A DNA stretch of 64,000 nucleotides from Mangrovibacter phragmitis (GTDB taxonomy: Bacteria > Pseudomonadota > Gammaproteobacteria > Enterobacterales > Enterobacteriaceae): the NCBI RefSeq assembly GCF_001655675.1, contig NZ_LYRP01000022.1, positions 1-64,000 of the forward strand, in the 5' to 3' direction. Made by a program: the position numbers and the translations under genes. Shown here in pieces: positions 36,306 to 47,313 of the stretch. Under the pieces are notes generated by a model. That model ran no database searches and was not told the DNA's origin. It worked only from the letters and a program-made list of their open reading frames with translations. Position 1 is the stretch's first letter. Each line of letters opens with the position of its first letter.

Positions 36306-37283
36306 ATGAGCGATACGGCAACCTGGCAGCCGGGCGCATCAGTCCCCAATTTATTAAAACGTGCTGAGATTATGGCCGGAATACGGCGTTTTTTTTCAGA
36401 CCGGGGCGTCCTTGAAGTCGAAACCCCCTGTATGAGCCAGGCAACGGTTACTGACGTCCATTTGGTGCCTTTCGAAACACGTTTTGTGGGGCCGGGTCAT
36501 TCACAAGGGATGAACCTGTATTTAATGACCAGCCCGGAATACCACATGAAACGCTTGCTTGCTGCAGGCTGTGGTCCGGTTTATCAGTTATGCCGTAGTT
36601 TCCGTAATGAAGAGATGGGGCGCTACCATAACCCTGAATTCACTATGCTGGAATGGTACCGTCCATGCTATGACATGTATCGCCTGATGAACGAGGTGGA
36701 CGACTTATTGCAGCAAGTGCTGGAGTGCAGCCCGGCAGAATCCCTTTCTTATCAGCAGGCGTTTCAGCGCCATCTGGAAATCGACCCGCTGTCTGCAGAT
36801 AAACAGCAGTTACGTGAAGTAGCCGCGCGCCTTGATTTAAGCAATATCGCCGATACCGAAGAAGACCGCGATACCTTGTTGCAACTGTTGTTTGCTATGG
36901 GTGTGGAACCACATATTGGAAAAGATAAACCAACCTTTGTGTACCACTTCCCGGCAAGCCAGGCCGCACTGGCGCAAATCAGTACCGAAGATCACCGTGT
37001 GGCTGAGCGTTTTGAAGTCTATTTCCGGGGTGTGGAACTGGCGAATGGTTTCCACGAACTGACTGACGCAGGTGAACAGCAGCAGCGCTTTGAGCAGGAT
37101 AACCGTAAACGTGCCGCGAAAGGGCTTCCTCAACAGCCTGTGGACGTTAACCTGCTGGAAGCACTGAAAGCAGGAATGCCGGATTGTTCCGGTGTCGCAC
37201 TAGGGGTTGACCGCCTGGTGATGCTGGCGCTTAAGGCCGAAAGTTTATCTGAGGTGATGGCTTTTACTGTCGATCGCGCCTGA
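36306..37283 (+). CDS. epmA: EF-P-lysine ligase EpmA (GenX/PoxA)
   Basis: 325 residues, E. coli length, from ATG 36306 with GGAGA upstream; the longer frame from 36192 is rejected. It is a class II lysyl-tRNA synthetase-like core without the anticodon-binding domain. Motif 2 '[20 protein letters not shown]' is near residues 98-117 and motif 3 '[14 protein letters not shown]' near 297-310. It joins (R)-beta-lysine to Lys34 of EF-P. Divergent from frdA, as in E. coli. Confidence 0.97.
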   Translation: MSDTATWQPGASVPNLLKRAEIMAGIRRFFSDRGVLEVETPCMSQATVTDVHLVPFETRFVGPGHSQGMNLYLMTSPEYHMKRLLAAGCGPVYQLCRSFRNEEMGRYHNPEFTMLEWYRPCYDMYRLMNEVDDLLQQVLECSPAESLSYQQAFQRHLEIDPLSADKQQLREVAARLDLSNIADTEEDRDTLLQLLFAMGVEPHIGKDKPTFVYHFPASQAALAQISTEDHRVAERFEVYFRGVELANGFHELTDAGEQQQRFEQDNRKRAAKGLPQQPVDVNLLEALKAGMPDCSGVALGVDRLVMLALKAESLSEVMAFTVDRA

Positions 37284-37311
37284 TACACTCGCGGGTAAAA
37301 AAACCGAATAA

Positions 37312-37346
37312 AACACCCCTGCCAGAGTATGGTGGGGGTGTTTTTT
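37312..37346. terminator. Bidirectional terminator between epmA and mscM
   Basis: AACACCCC (37312-37319) pairs with GGGGTGTT (37335-37342), followed by six more T; an A-rich flank on the other side suits the converging mscM transcript. Confidence 0.85.
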
Positions 37347-40300
37347 TTACAGACTACCTGGTGAGCGTACGCTTTTGCCTGCAGAGGTCAGGGTGGTTGC
37401 GCTGCGTTTACCATCCAGGGACTCCAGCCGCATCTGGAACGGTGGGAACGGCAGGTCAATATTGTGTTCCCGGAAGCCCAGCAGGATTAACTGGTGGAGT
37501 TCATGGCGTAATGGCATCCGGTGCCCCATTTCAGCAGCATAAATACGTAGTTCAAAGAGCTGTATACCTTGCTGTATATCTACCAGGTAAGCCTCTGGCG
37601 GAGGGTTATCAATGACCAGTGAGCATCGATGGGCGGCAGCCAGCAAAATACCCGTGACGGTTTCGGTTTCGGCTTCCACCGGGGCAGGGACACTGAGCAC
37701 AACACGAGTAACAGAATCAGACAGCGACCAGTTAATAAATTGTTCAGTAATAAACGCCTTGTTGGGGACAATTATCTCTTTACGATCCCAGTCGCTGATA
37801 GTGGTTGCCCGGGTATTGATTTTGGTGATACTGCCTGTCAGGTCACGAATCGTCACGGTATCGCCAATACGAATGGGTTTTTCAAATAAGATAATCAGCC
37901 CGGAAATAAAGTTGGCGAAAATCTCCTGTAAACCAAAGCCCAACCCCACACCTAATGCGGCAACCAGCCACTGTAATTTGGCCCATTCAATGCCAATCAT
38001 GGAGAAACCGACCAGACCACCCAGCAGCATCAGCAAATATTTGGTGACAGTGGTAATGGCATAGCCGGTGCCCGGTGTCAGATCCAAATGCTGCAGTATA
38101 GCCAGCTCCAACAAGGCAGGCAGATTGCGCACCAGTTGCATCGTAATGATGAACACCAGAATGGCGATAAGCACTGCGCCAACGGTAATGGGTTCGATAC
38201 TTTCCACACCCTGTACAGTGGTGGTGACATCCCACAATGAGATATTTTCCAGGAAACTGAATGCCGAATGGATCTCCGACCATAACGCGATCACAGAGAT
38301 CAATGCGACCAGTGTCAGCAGTGATCGCACCAGACGCAGCGATTGCGCGCTGATCGTATCCAGATCGATTTCTGTGTCTTCGGGAAGCTCCGGGTTGCCT
38401 TCCGCACTGTGCCCTTGCACTGGTTCTTCTTCGCCTTTTGCTCGTTGAGCAAGGATCTCCGCCCGGCGGTGTTTGGCCCGGTCAAACGCCAGCCTGCGGC
38501 GCTGAATAAACATCCAGCGGCGCACAATATGGTAGATGACCAGCAGCAAAAACCAGATGGCGACAGAGGTTTCCAGGCGCGCCAGCAACGCTTGCGCTGT
38601 TGCGAGGTAACCCACCAGAGACGCCAGTGCGGACAACACAGGCGCACAGATCAGCAAGTTCCAGAACAAGCGGTTGAGGACATTGTCACCGTTGCCTTGT
38701 TTATCCAGCCACAGCGGGATACCGGCGCGTTTTAAACTGAGAGTGACAATAGCCAGTGCACCACAAATAAAGACAAAACACAGGCGGCCCAGTGAAGCGG
38801 AAAATTCCCGGTCATTGAGGTTATCGAACATGATAAGCGCCATAATCAGCGGCACAATTAAACCAATGCTCATCAGGTAATAACGCATGGCCCGGGCTAC
38901 CCTGTGGCGTGGCCAGCCGAAGTGAGCCACAAACAGACCATTGCTGCGTGCAAAGGTGGCACAAATCATCACCACCCACAGCAAGGGAACAGTGGCAGTT
39001 ACACCGTCGCCAACGGCGACTGCAATTGGCCACGGCCAGGCCTGTTGTAAACCATGGCCCAGAATGCCCCACAGGACGGGTAACGGAGAAGCAACCAGAA
39101 TCGACCAGAATACAGTGCGAATGGTGAGATAAAAATGATCCTGGGTGACTTTGCCAACTCTACTGCTGGAACGTTCAAGAAAAGCTGAAAAGTGGCGGCG
39201 AGAACTGATGCTGAAACCCACCAGAACCAGCGCGGCAAATAAAGGGATCAGGGTTTCCCGGCTGGTCAGCATCATACCGGCGGCTTTCCCTAATTGACCC
39301 AGGGTATCGAGCGAAAGCAGGCGGCGCAGATCCTGCATAATATCCAGTGGCCAGCTCAGGGAGATGGCACTGACGTCTGCCGTCCAGAACAGGTAACGGT
39401 GAGTGGCTTCATTCACCTCTTTCAGCGCGTCCTCTAACTGGCTGTTGGCGACCCGCAATTTCGTCAGTTCAAGGATAAGCGCATCGCCACCCTGCAATAG
39501 CGAACTCAGCAATTCACGCTGGGTGCGTAACTGAGCATCAAGAATGCGGCTTTGTTCCTGAGTAAGTGGCTGACCACTGGCCTGGCGCAGCTGGCGCAAT
39601 TGTGGTTGTTTGCTCAACTGGTCTTCATAGCGCAACCGCTGAACGCGGATTTGCGCCATTTCGGTATCTACTTGCTGTGGTTTGGGCATTTCGGGCAGAC
39701 GCGCCACCTGAGCGCGCAGTGTTTCGCCCAGCACGTTAGATACCCCTAACCACTGTGACTGCTCACGCAGGGTATTGAGTGCCTGGCGCACTTGCAGAAT
39801 CTGGTTCGCCGCCTGGCGCTGCTGAGAAGCTACCAGATCCATACGTTGCGCCTGAAGATTCAGAGCCTGAGAAAGCTCGCGGTTAACGGTAAATTGCGCT
39901 TCGATTTCTGGGGGCAGGTTTTCACTGTTTTCCGCTAACAGTTCAGTGCTTTCCAGCGCTTTTTCTGCCTCGCGCTGGCGTTGGCTATTTAATTGATTGC
40001 GTAATGCCTGTAACCGCCTGTCCAGTTGCTCGCTCTGTTTCTCCGCAAGGCTTGCTCGCAGGCGGGCCAGTTCCTGACGATTATTTGCAGAAAGCTGCGC
40101 CATTTCCAGCTCGGTAAGCCTGGCGCGCAGGCGGGCAATATCCGCCTGGAGTGCCCATTGCTGTGCCTGTGCCAGAGGTGTATTGGAAACATTGACACCT
40201 GAACGGCGCTCCAGCTCGCCAAGCTGGCGGCGGATATCGGTTTGTTGCTGCGGCAGTTGGTTCAGTGAGTCGGTAATCTCGCGGCTTTTTTCCTGCTCCT

Positions 40301-40688
40301 GCTGAGCTTCGCGGGTTTTATCCAGCAATTTACTGCTGACCTGGAGAATCTCCTGGTTAAGCACGTCTGCTGATAACCCCGCCGGTATTTTTTCCGCCTC
40401 TGATGAGGGCTGGCTAGCCAGTTGCTGGCGTAACGCCTGAGAGAGTTTGGGAAAGTTATCGATAACCTGCTGGTATTCATCAGCCTGTTGCCGGGCGTGC
40501 TCACGCTCCTCAAGAGAGCTCAATGCAGCCTGAAGGGTTTCAATCAGTTCAGCCTGTCCTGGCTGGTTCTTGTTGGTTTTCGCTTGCTCCAGAGCCTGAG
40601 CAATCGCGTCATTATCTGTAGAAGAAGGGGCGGCGTGCGCCCCCAGGCTGAGACTCAGGGTCACCAAAAACAGGATTAGCAGGCGCAC
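37347..40688 (-). CDS. mscM: Miniconductance mechanosensitive channel MscM (YjeP, KefA/MscS family)
   Basis: 1113 residues (E. coli YjeP 1107). A signal peptide ('LLILFLVTLSLSLGAHA') leads to a long periplasmic coiled-coil domain rich in Q, E, R and L (residues about 25-450). Eleven or so membrane helices follow, the last being the MscS pore helix 'LVAALGVGLGFGLQEIFANF', then the MscS beta domain with 'PIRIGDTVTI' and 'IIVPNKAFI'. It releases solutes on hypo-osmotic shock. It lies 20 bases after psd, with which it is co-transcribed in E. coli. Confidence 0.97.
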   Translation of the reverse strand: MRLLILFLVTLSLSLGAHAAPSSTDNDAIAQALEQAKTNKNQPGQAELIETLQAALSSLEEREHARQQADEYQQVIDNFPKLSQALRQQLASQPSSEAEKIPAGLSADVLNQEILQVSSKLLDKTREAQQEQEKSREITDSLNQLPQQQTDIRRQLGELERRSGVNVSNTPLAQAQQWALQADIARLRARLTELEMAQLSANNRQELARLRASLAEKQSEQLDRRLQALRNQLNSQRQREAEKALESTELLAENSENLPPEIEAQFTVNRELSQALNLQAQRMDLVASQQRQAANQILQVRQALNTLREQSQWLGVSNVLGETLRAQVARLPEMPKPQQVDTEMAQIRVQRLRYEDQLSKQPQLRQLRQASGQPLTQEQSRILDAQLRTQRELLSSLLQGGDALILELTKLRVANSQLEDALKEVNEATHRYLFWTADVSAISLSWPLDIMQDLRRLLSLDTLGQLGKAAGMMLTSRETLIPLFAALVLVGFSISSRRHFSAFLERSSSRVGKVTQDHFYLTIRTVFWSILVASPLPVLWGILGHGLQQAWPWPIAVAVGDGVTATVPLLWVVMICATFARSNGLFVAHFGWPRHRVARAMRYYLMSIGLIVPLIMALIMFDNLNDREFSASLGRLCFVFICGALAIVTLSLKRAGIPLWLDKQGNGDNVLNRLFWNLLICAPVLSALASLVGYLATAQALLARLETSVAIWFLLLVIYHIVRRWMFIQRRRLAFDRAKHRRAEILAQRAKGEEEPVQGHSAEGNPELPEDTEIDLDTISAQSLRLVRSLLTLVALISVIALWSEIHSAFSFLENISLWDVTTTVQGVESIEPITVGAVLIAILVFIITMQLVRNLPALLELAILQHLDLTPGTGYAITTVTKYLLMLLGGLVGFSMIGIEWAKLQWLVAALGVGLGFGLQEIFANFISGLIILFEKPIRIGDTVTIRDLTGSITKINTRATTISDWDRKEIIVPNKAFITEQFINWSLSDSVTRVVLSVPAPVEAETETVTGILLAAAHRCSLVIDNPPPEAYLVDIQQGIQLFELRIYAAEMGHRMPLRHELHQLILLGFREHNIDLPFPPFQMRLESLDGKRSATTLTSAGKSVRSPGSL

Positions 40689-40708
40689 GTTGCGTACTCG
40701 TCAGTTAG

Positions 40709-41638
40709 TTAACTGTCTTCAGCTGCGGGTTGAACCTGTTCGGTTGCCAGGTTGTCGCCCTGTTCAGCATGAGGGATATTCCCCCAGGCCAGCGTATTGC
40801 CAAGGCGGGTGGTCAGCAATGGCTTGAGCTGTTCATCCAGTGTGACTTTACCCGGAGCAAACAGATTAATCACGGTTGACCCCAGTTTAAAACGGCCCAT
40901 TTCCTGGCCTTTAAGTAGTGCAATAGCGTCTTCATGGCTGCCATCAGGCCAGGTCCAGCGCTTGATGATCCCTTCCCGTGGCGGAGTGACGGTACCAGCC
41001 CATACAGTTTCAATACTGCCAACAATAGTTGCGCCCACCATAATCTGTGCCATCGGGCCAAATTCTGTATCAAACAGGCAAATAACCCGTTCGTTACGGG
41101 CAAACAGGTTAGGTACATTTTGCGCGGTTAACGGATTAACGGAGAACAGGTCGCCCGGCACGTAAATCATTTCCCGCAGTATACCGTTACAGGGCATATG
41201 CACCCGGTGGTAATCGCGCGGAGAGAGGTACGTGGTGACGAAACTGCCGTTACGAAACAGCGCCGCCATGTTGTAGTTACCTGCCAGCAACGCTTCAAGG
41301 GTGTAATCATGGCCTTTGGCCTGCAGCAGTTTATCATCTTCGATAGCTCCGCACTGGCTGACCGCGCCATCAGCTGGCATCACCAGCGCATTTGGGTCGG
41401 TGTTAAGGCGACGCGCATCTTCCCGTAAAGGGCGCACGAAGAATTCGTTGAAGGTAGGGTAACTGGCGGTATCCGGCTTTTGCGCTTCTTTCATGTCAAC
41501 TTTGTAGCATTTAACGAACGCATCAATCACCAGTTTGGTCAGCCAGCCTGCACGTTTGTTTGCTCCCCAGCCCGCCAGCCGGGTCAGCCACAATTTGGGC
41601 AGAATGTATTGAAGTGAAAGTTTAATGTTATTTAGCAA
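40709..41638 (-). CDS. psd: Phosphatidylserine decarboxylase proenzyme
   Basis: 309 residues. Self-cleavage motif L-G-S-T at residues 252-255 (Ser254 becomes the pyruvoyl group of the alpha chain); conserved '[11 protein letters not shown]' near 87 and '[13 protein letters not shown]' near 137. It makes phosphatidylethanolamine on the inner membrane. It is the first gene of psd-mscM and follows rsgA by about 100 bases. Confidence 0.97.
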   Translation of the reverse strand: MLNNIKLSLQYILPKLWLTRLAGWGANKRAGWLTKLVIDAFVKCYKVDMKEAQKPDTASYPTFNEFFVRPLREDARRLNTDPNALVMPADGAVSQCGAIEDDKLLQAKGHDYTLEALLAGNYNMAALFRNGSFVTTYLSPRDYHRVHMPCNGILREMIYVPGDLFSVNPLTAQNVPNLFARNERVICLFDTEFGPMAQIMVGATIVGSIETVWAGTVTPPREGIIKRWTWPDGSHEDAIALLKGQEMGRFKLGSTVINLFAPGKVTLDEQLKPLLTTRLGNTLAWGNIPHAEQGDNLATEQVQPAAEDS

Positions 41639-41739
41639 GTTAGCCTCCAGGCCGTTGTATTGCTTTTCCTTGCCCGGTATCTCGTGTTACCCGGGCCTGT
41701 ATACAGGGCGACGAATTTTAACGGCAGCCTGCCTGGTTG

Positions 41740-42795
41740 TCAGTTATCGGTTTCTGAAAAATTCTTACGGGTTTTGACTTGCGCCATGCTTTCCAGAATA
41801 CGGTGATAGTTTTCAAAACGAGTTTCAGCTATTTCACCTCGTTCAACGGCAGCGCGCAGCGCACAACCGGGATCATTGTTATGGCTGCAGTCACGGTATT
41901 TACAGGTGCCCAGATAATCACGGAATTCGACAAAACCCTGAGTGATTTGTTCCGCTTCCAGGTGCCACAGACCAAATTCACGGACGCCTGGGGAGTCAAT
42001 GACATCACCACCATGGGGGAAGTGATAAAGGCGCGCGGCGGTGGTGGTGTGCTGCCCAAGGCCGGAAACATCGGAAACGTTGTTGGTCAGAATTTTTTCT
42101 TCATCCAGCCCTAACAGCGCATTCAGCAGGCTGGATTTCCCCACACCAGACTGGCCGGCAAAGATACTGATACGGCCAGTCAGTAGCGTTTCCAGCTCTT
42201 CCAGACCCTGGTGAGCATGGCTGGACACCATCAGCACGCGGTAACCAATATTGCGGTAAATATCCATTTGCTCGTTTACGAAAGCCAGTGCGTCTTCATC
42301 CAGCAAATCGGTTTTATTAAGCACCAGCAGTGGTTCAACGTCCAGGATTTCGCAGGCAACCAGATAGCGGTCAATAATATTCAGAGAGAGCTCCGGCAAA
42401 ATTGCGGAGACGATCACAATTTGGTCAATATTGGCGGCGATGGGTTTTATCCCGTCATAATAATCAGGCCGGGTGAGTACCGATGTGCGTTCGTGCACTG
42501 CCTCGACAATGCCGTTGACCATCACGCCTTCAGCCGCTGGTTTGCCCGGACGCCAGACAACACGGTCGCCAGTCACCAGAGATTTGATGGTACGGCGAAT
42601 GTTGCAGCGGTGAATCTCGCTGTCGAAAGATTCAACGTCAGCGTGCATACCGAAACGGCTGATAACGACACCTTCTTGTGGCTCGCCAAACAGCGTATCG
42701 TCGTAATCAGTTTTCTCCGTAGGTGTCTTCAGCCTGCGCTGGTGGTTCGCTTTGACGCGGCGTTGTTGGCCTTTGGAGAGTTTATTTTTACTCAA
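41740..42795 (-). CDS. rsgA: Small ribosomal subunit biogenesis GTPase RsgA
   Basis: 351 residues if begun at TTG 42795, giving the conserved opening '[20 protein letters not shown]'. A GTG-less longer frame to 42828 has no counterpart in E. coli. OB fold first, then a circularly permuted GTPase: G4 'NKTDLLD', G1 '[12 protein letters not shown]' and G3 'DSPGV'. A zinc site is formed by the C-terminal C-x4-C-x-H/N-x5-C ('[14 protein letters not shown]'). It acts in late 30S maturation. Divergent from orn with 110 bases between. Confidence 0.95.
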   Translation of the reverse strand: MSKNKLSKGQQRRVKANHQRRLKTPTEKTDYDDTLFGEPQEGVVISRFGMHADVESFDSEIHRCNIRRTIKSLVTGDRVVWRPGKPAAEGVMVNGIVEAVHERTSVLTRPDYYDGIKPIAANIDQIVIVSAILPELSLNIIDRYLVACEILDVEPLLVLNKTDLLDEDALAFVNEQMDIYRNIGYRVLMVSSHAHQGLEELETLLTGRISIFAGQSGVGKSSLLNALLGLDEEKILTNNVSDVSGLGQHTTTAARLYHFPHGGDVIDSPGVREFGLWHLEAEQITQGFVEFRDYLGTCKYRDCSHNNDPGCALRAAVERGEIAETRFENYHRILESMAQVKTRKNFSETDN

Positions 42796-42905
42796 TCGTG
42801 GTGGCTCCTGGTCGCCCACAATGGGCAAAACCTCTATGATACACGCTATTTTATACGAAATAACCGATTGTCAGTGCGCCAACAGGCGAAAAGGACAGAA
42901 AAAGC

Positions 42906-43451
42906 ATGAGTGCAAAAGAAAATAACCTGATTTGGATTGATCTGGAAATGACAGGTCTGGACCCGGAACGTGACCGCATTATTGAGATTGCCACGCTGGT
43001 GACCGATGCTGATTTGAATATTCTGGCTGAGGGCCCGGTGATTGCTGTTCACCAGTCTGATGAACAACTGGCCCTGATGGATGACTGGAATGTGCGTACC
43101 CACACGGCCAGTGGCCTGGTTGAGCGTGTCAAAGCCAGCCAGATGGATGACAACGCCGCCCAGCAGGCGACACTGGAATTTTTGCGTGAATGGGTGCCTG
43201 CCAATACTTCGCCTATTTGCGGTAACAGTATCGGCCAGGATCGCCGTTTTTTATTCAAATACATGCCGGAGCTTGAAGCCTATTTTCACTACCGCTATCT
43301 GGATGTCAGCACGCTGAAAGAGCTGGCGCGCCGCTGGAAACCAGAAATTCTCAGTGGATTTAAGAAGAAAGGGTCACACCAGGCGCTGGATGATATTCGT
43401 GAATCCGTGGCGGAACTGGCCTGGTACCGTGAGAATTTTATCAAGTTGTAA
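42906..43451 (+). CDS. orn: Oligoribonuclease
   Basis: 181 residues, E. coli length. DEDDh exonuclease: '[19 protein letters not shown]' holds the first D-x-E (residues about 12-14), '[12 protein letters not shown]' the second aspartate, and '[10 protein letters not shown]' the final H-x4-D. It degrades two- to five-base RNA remnants (nano-RNA) and is essential in E. coli. Transcribed toward the tRNA-Gly cluster and ending at a 9-pair hairpin (43458-43466 with 43472-43480). Confidence 0.98.
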   Translation: MSAKENNLIWIDLEMTGLDPERDRIIEIATLVTDADLNILAEGPVIAVHQSDEQLALMDDWNVRTHTASGLVERVKASQMDDNAAQQATLEFLREWVPANTSPICGNSIGQDRRFLFKYMPELEAYFHYRYLDVSTLKELARRWKPEILSGFKKKGSHQALDDIRESVAELAWYRENFIKL

Positions 43452-43552
43452 CAAGCCGGATGAGGGCAAGCCCCTCATCCGCCGGGAAAATCACCATTTT
43501 GTTGAATAAATCATCATTCAAACAAAAAGCACGAAATTTTCTCATTCAGGGC

Positions 43553-43580
43553 TTGCGGTAAATGCGAATTCTCGTATAAT
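43553..43580 (+). promoter_or_regulatory. Promoter of the tRNA-Gly operon
   Basis: TTGCGG (43553-43558), 16 bases, then a perfect TATAAT (43575-43580), followed by a G+C-rich discriminator GCGCCTCCCG. This is the typical layout of stringently controlled tRNA promoters. The first tRNA begins 41 bases after the -10. Confidence 0.8.
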
Positions 43581-43620
43581 GCGCCTCCCGTGACGATGCT
43601 GTTTTGCAGAGTTGCACAGG

Positions 43621-43696
<76 letters not shown>

Positions 43697-43731
43697 AAAA
43701 TTTGACAGGCCGTCAGGCCAGCACCACCCAA

Positions 43732-43807
<76 letters not shown>

Positions 43808-43841
43808 AAATTTGACAGGCCATCAGGCCAGCACCACCCAA

Positions 43842-43917
<76 letters not shown>

Positions 43918-43947
43918 AATTTTCTCACTAATACTCTCCACAGCATT

Positions 43948-43970
43948 AAAGTGCTGCATGGTGCTTTTTT
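43948..43970 (+). terminator. Terminator of the tRNA-Gly operon
   Basis: AAAGTGC (43948-43954) pairs with GTGCTTT (43961-43967) with two G-T pairs around a six-base loop; T continues to 43970. A modest intrinsic terminator. Confidence 0.6.
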
Positions 43971-44183
43971 ATTGCCTTCAGAAAAGTTGTGAACAAACTT
44001 ATCCACAGGTTGATAAAAAAATCACTGCCCCGGTTTATTTCGGTTTTTTATGATGTGAAACCATGTAACGTATTGATTATAAAATAATTTAAATATATTG
44101 ATAAATGTTATCTGGATCACTTGACGATTTTTTTACTGTTGAATGACAACCAGTTTTTTTTCTTATGAACAGGCTGTGGATAC

Positions 44184-45323
44184 TTACGCATCCCGTGACA
44201 ATCCTTTTTCAATTGCCCTGACCAGGCGTTGTTGTTGTGCTGAAGAAACGGTCACACTCAACGCTTCCCGCTTCGCCAATTGTTGCGCAATCGCCCATTC
44301 AATGTGTTCATCCAGAAGTGGGTGCTCACCTTTGCGTTGCTCCAGTGCATCAAGCACGCTGCTTTCCCAGGGCGCATTCCCCAGTGCAACTGCTATATTT
44401 CTCAGCCAGCGCAGATGCCCTATGCGCCGAATTGCCGACCCTTCGGTCACTTTAAGGAAGTGCGTTTCATCCCAGGCAAATAACGCCAGGAGTTCCGGCG
44501 TATGTAATGCTTTGCGGGGAGAAAAATCGGCTTCGTCAGTCAGTTGTGAAAAACGGTTCCACGGACAAATTAACTGGCAATCATCACAACCGTAAATGCG
44601 GTTACCCATCAGGGGGCGCAATTCCTCAGGAATGGCGCCTTCAAGCTCAATGGTGAGGTAGGAGATACAGCGCCGTGCATCCACGGTATAAGGCGCGACA
44701 ATCGCCTGGGTTGGGCAAATGGTCATACAGGCAACACAGCGCCCACAGCCTTCTTCAACAGGCTTATCAACGGGCAGTGGGATATCCACCAGTAACTCAC
44801 CGAGAAAGAAGAATGAGCCGGCTTCTTTGTTGAGGATAAGTGAGTGCTTACCTGTCCAGCCTAACCCGGCTTTTTCAGCCAGAGGACGTTCAAGAAGAGG
44901 CGCTGAATCCACGAACGGTCTAAAATTCAGTTCAGTACAGTGTTCACGAATGCGCTCACCGAGTTGCTTCAGGCGCTGGCGCAGCAACTTGTGATAATCG
45001 CGCCCCAGTGCATAACGGCTGACATAACCAAGCTGTGGGTTTTTCAGCGTACTGGCAAAAGCGGCACCCGTGGGGAGATAATTCATGCGTACACTAATAA
45101 CCCGCAATGTTCCGGGCAATAATTCATGGGGGCGTGCGCGCATCATTCCATGGCGTGCCATCCACTCCATTTCTCCGTGATACTGTTTGTCGAGCCATTC
45201 CTGGAGCGCGGGTTCACTGGCGCTCAGGTCTGTATCGCAAATACCGACCTGCTGGAACCCCAGTTCCTTGCCCCACTGTTTAATTTTTTGCACTAATTCA
45301 TCAAGAACGAAGGGCTGAGACAT
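44184..45323 (-). CDS. queG: Epoxyqueuosine reductase QueG
   Basis: 379 residues, E. coli YjeS length. Two C-x2-C-x2-C-x3-C [4Fe-4S] sets: 'CGRCVACMTICP' and 'CDDCQLICPWNR', preceded by the cobalamin-binding part and 'VDSAPLLERPLAEKAGLGW'. It is a cobalamin-dependent reductase that performs the last step of queuosine formation in tRNA. Its start overlaps the divergent nnr start by two bases. Confidence 0.97.
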   Translation of the reverse strand: MSQPFVLDELVQKIKQWGKELGFQQVGICDTDLSASEPALQEWLDKQYHGEMEWMARHGMMRARPHELLPGTLRVISVRMNYLPTGAAFASTLKNPQLGYVSRYALGRDYHKLLRQRLKQLGERIREHCTELNFRPFVDSAPLLERPLAEKAGLGWTGKHSLILNKEAGSFFFLGELLVDIPLPVDKPVEEGCGRCVACMTICPTQAIVAPYTVDARRCISYLTIELEGAIPEELRPLMGNRIYGCDDCQLICPWNRFSQLTDEADFSPRKALHTPELLALFAWDETHFLKVTEGSAIRRIGHLRWLRNIAVALGNAPWESSVLDALEQRKGEHPLLDEHIEWAIAQQLAKREALSVTVSSAQQQRLVRAIEKGLSRDA

Positions 45324-46842
45324 GACGGACCATTACCTGAACAGAAACTCTGCAAGTATACCACAGTCAGTCTGGTCCGCAGACTGGTTGCGTAAGGCTG
45401 AAGCCCGGGCTGCGGCAGCATCGGGTGTTACATTGTATGAACTGATGCAACGGGCGGGGGAGGCTGCATTTGCTGTCGCCCGCAGCGCTTTTCCCGCAAG
45501 CCACCACTGGCTGGTGTTATGCGGCCACGGTAACAACGGTGGCGACGGCTATGTGGTTGCCCATTGTGCGCAGGCCGCTGGTATTCAGGTTACTGTACTG
45601 GCAGTTGAGAGCGCTAAACCCTTGCCGGATGAAGCGCAGGCCGCACGTAGCGCATGGCTGGCGGCGGGTGGGCATATTTCCCCGCTTACCTCTGCCTGGC
45701 CGCAGAAGGTTGACCTGATTGTCGATGGGTTGCTGGGAACGGGTATTCGCCAGGCTCCCAGGGAAAACCTTGCCGTAGTCATCGATCAGATAAACCAGCA
45801 TCCGGCTCCGGTATTGGCTCTGGATGTGCCATCGGGCCTGAATGCCAATACTGGCACAACGCCGGGGGCGGTAGTCTCAGCCAACCATACAGTAACGTTT
45901 ATCGCCCTGAAAACCGGTCTGCTGACCGGGAAAGCCCGCGATGTGGTGGGGCAACTGCATTACCATGCTCTGGGGCTGGAGGGCTGGCTGGCGGAACAGG
46001 ATGCGCCAGTGAAACGTTTTGATCAGGGTGACCTGAAACGCTGGTTGCATCCGCGTAAAGCGACATCCCATAAAGGGAACCATGGCCGCCTGGTAGTGAT
46101 TGGCGGCGACACCGGTACTGCCGGGGCGATTCGTATGGCTGGTGAAGCGGCGCTACGTGCTGGAGCTGGTTTGGTCAGGGTGCTGACACGCCCGGAAAAT
46201 GCCCCTGCGTTATTGACTGCCCGCCCGGAACTGATGGTTCAGGCTCTGACGCCTGAATCGCTCGATGAGAGCCTGCGCTGGGCAGATGTGGTGGTGATTG
46301 GTCCGGGGCTGGGCCAGCAGGCCTGGGGGCGGGATGCTCTTGAACGCGTAAAGCATTCGGCTAAACCGATGTTATGGGATGCGGATGCACTGAACCTTCT
46401 GGCAATAAATCCCATAACAGGTGACAATCGCGTGATGACGCCGCATCCTGGCGAAGCCGCGCGTTTGCTGGGATGTTCTGTTGCTGAAATTGAAAGTGAT
46501 CGCTTACTTTCCGCGCGACGTTTGGTTGAGCAATATGGTGGGTGCGTGGTGCTGAAAGGTGCGGGCACTGTTATTACCACTGCAACCCACCAGGCTATTA
46601 TTGACGTGGGCAATCCAGGCATGGCAAGTGGCGGAATGGGGGATGTGTTGTCTGGTATTATAGGGGCGTTGTTAGCCCAGCACCTTCCGCTATTTGATGC
46701 TGCCTGCGCGGGTTGTGTGGCGCACGGTGCTGCTGCCGATAGTTTGGCGGCACGTTATGGCACACGCGGTATGCTGGCAATGGATCTATTGTCTGCGCTG
46801 TATTCATTTGTTAACCCTGAAATTGAATTGATGAAATCATGA
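45322..46842 (+). CDS. nnr: Bifunctional NAD(P)H-hydrate repair enzyme Nnr (YjeF)
   Basis: 506 residues. The N-terminal epimerase domain has '[14 protein letters not shown]' near 68-81. The C-terminal ADP-dependent dehydratase (YjeF_C) has '[20 protein letters not shown]', '[10 protein letters not shown]' and the catalytic '[16 protein letters not shown]'. It repairs hydrated NADH and NADPH. Divergent from queG; its stop overlaps tsaE (ATGA 46839-46842). Confidence 0.96.
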   Translation: MTDHYLNRNSASIPQSVWSADWLRKAEARAAAASGVTLYELMQRAGEAAFAVARSAFPASHHWLVLCGHGNNGGDGYVVAHCAQAAGIQVTVLAVESAKPLPDEAQAARSAWLAAGGHISPLTSAWPQKVDLIVDGLLGTGIRQAPRENLAVVIDQINQHPAPVLALDVPSGLNANTGTTPGAVVSANHTVTFIALKTGLLTGKARDVVGQLHYHALGLEGWLAEQDAPVKRFDQGDLKRWLHPRKATSHKGNHGRLVVIGGDTGTAGAIRMAGEAALRAGAGLVRVLTRPENAPALLTARPELMVQALTPESLDESLRWADVVVIGPGLGQQAWGRDALERVKHSAKPMLWDADALNLLAINPITGDNRVMTPHPGEAARLLGCSVAEIESDRLLSARRLVEQYGGCVVLKGAGTVITTATHQAIIDVGNPGMASGGMGDVLSGIIGALLAQHLPLFDAACAGCVAHGAAADSLAARYGTRGMLAMDLLSALYSFVNPEIELMKS

Positions 46843-47300
46843 CAAATTGTGTTATCCCACTGGCCGATGAACAGGCAACGATTCACCTTGGCGAACGTCT
46901 GGCAAAAGCCTGCCAGGGGGCGACGGTAATTTATTTATATGGTGATTTGGGGGCCGGTAAAACAACGTTCAGCCGGGGCTTCTTGCAGGCGCTGGGGCAT
47001 AAAGGCAATGTGAAAAGCCCAACTTACACCCTGGTCGAACCTTATGAACTGGGCGATTTGATGGTGTATCACTTTGATTTATACCGTCTTGCAGACCCGG
47101 AAGAACTCGAATTTATGGGCATTCGTGATTACTTTACCCGTGATGCGATTTGCCTGGTTGAATGGCCGCAGCAGGGTACTGGTGTGCTACCCGAGCCTGA
47201 TGTAGAAGTTCATTTATCCTGGCAAGGAGAAGGTCGTGAAGCGGTTGTCACCCCTGTCTCTGACACAGGAACGGCTTTGGTGGCCCGTCTGGCTCATTAA
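46839..47300 (+). CDS. tsaE: tRNA threonylcarbamoyladenosine ATPase subunit TsaE
   Basis: 153 residues. Walker A is '[15 protein letters not shown]' near residues 32-46; '[11 protein letters not shown]' and '[14 protein letters not shown]' follow, then a Walker-B-like '[11 protein letters not shown]'. Works with TsaB, TsaC and TsaD on the t6A modification at position 37. Coupled to nnr by a four-base overlap and followed by amiB after 13 bases. Confidence 0.97.
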   Translation: MTNCVIPLADEQATIHLGERLAKACQGATVIYLYGDLGAGKTTFSRGFLQALGHKGNVKSPTYTLVEPYELGDLMVYHFDLYRLADPEELEFMGIRDYFTRDAICLVEWPQQGTGVLPEPDVEVHLSWQGEGREAVVTPVSDTGTALVARLAH

Positions 47301-47313
47301 CAAGGAAGATTGC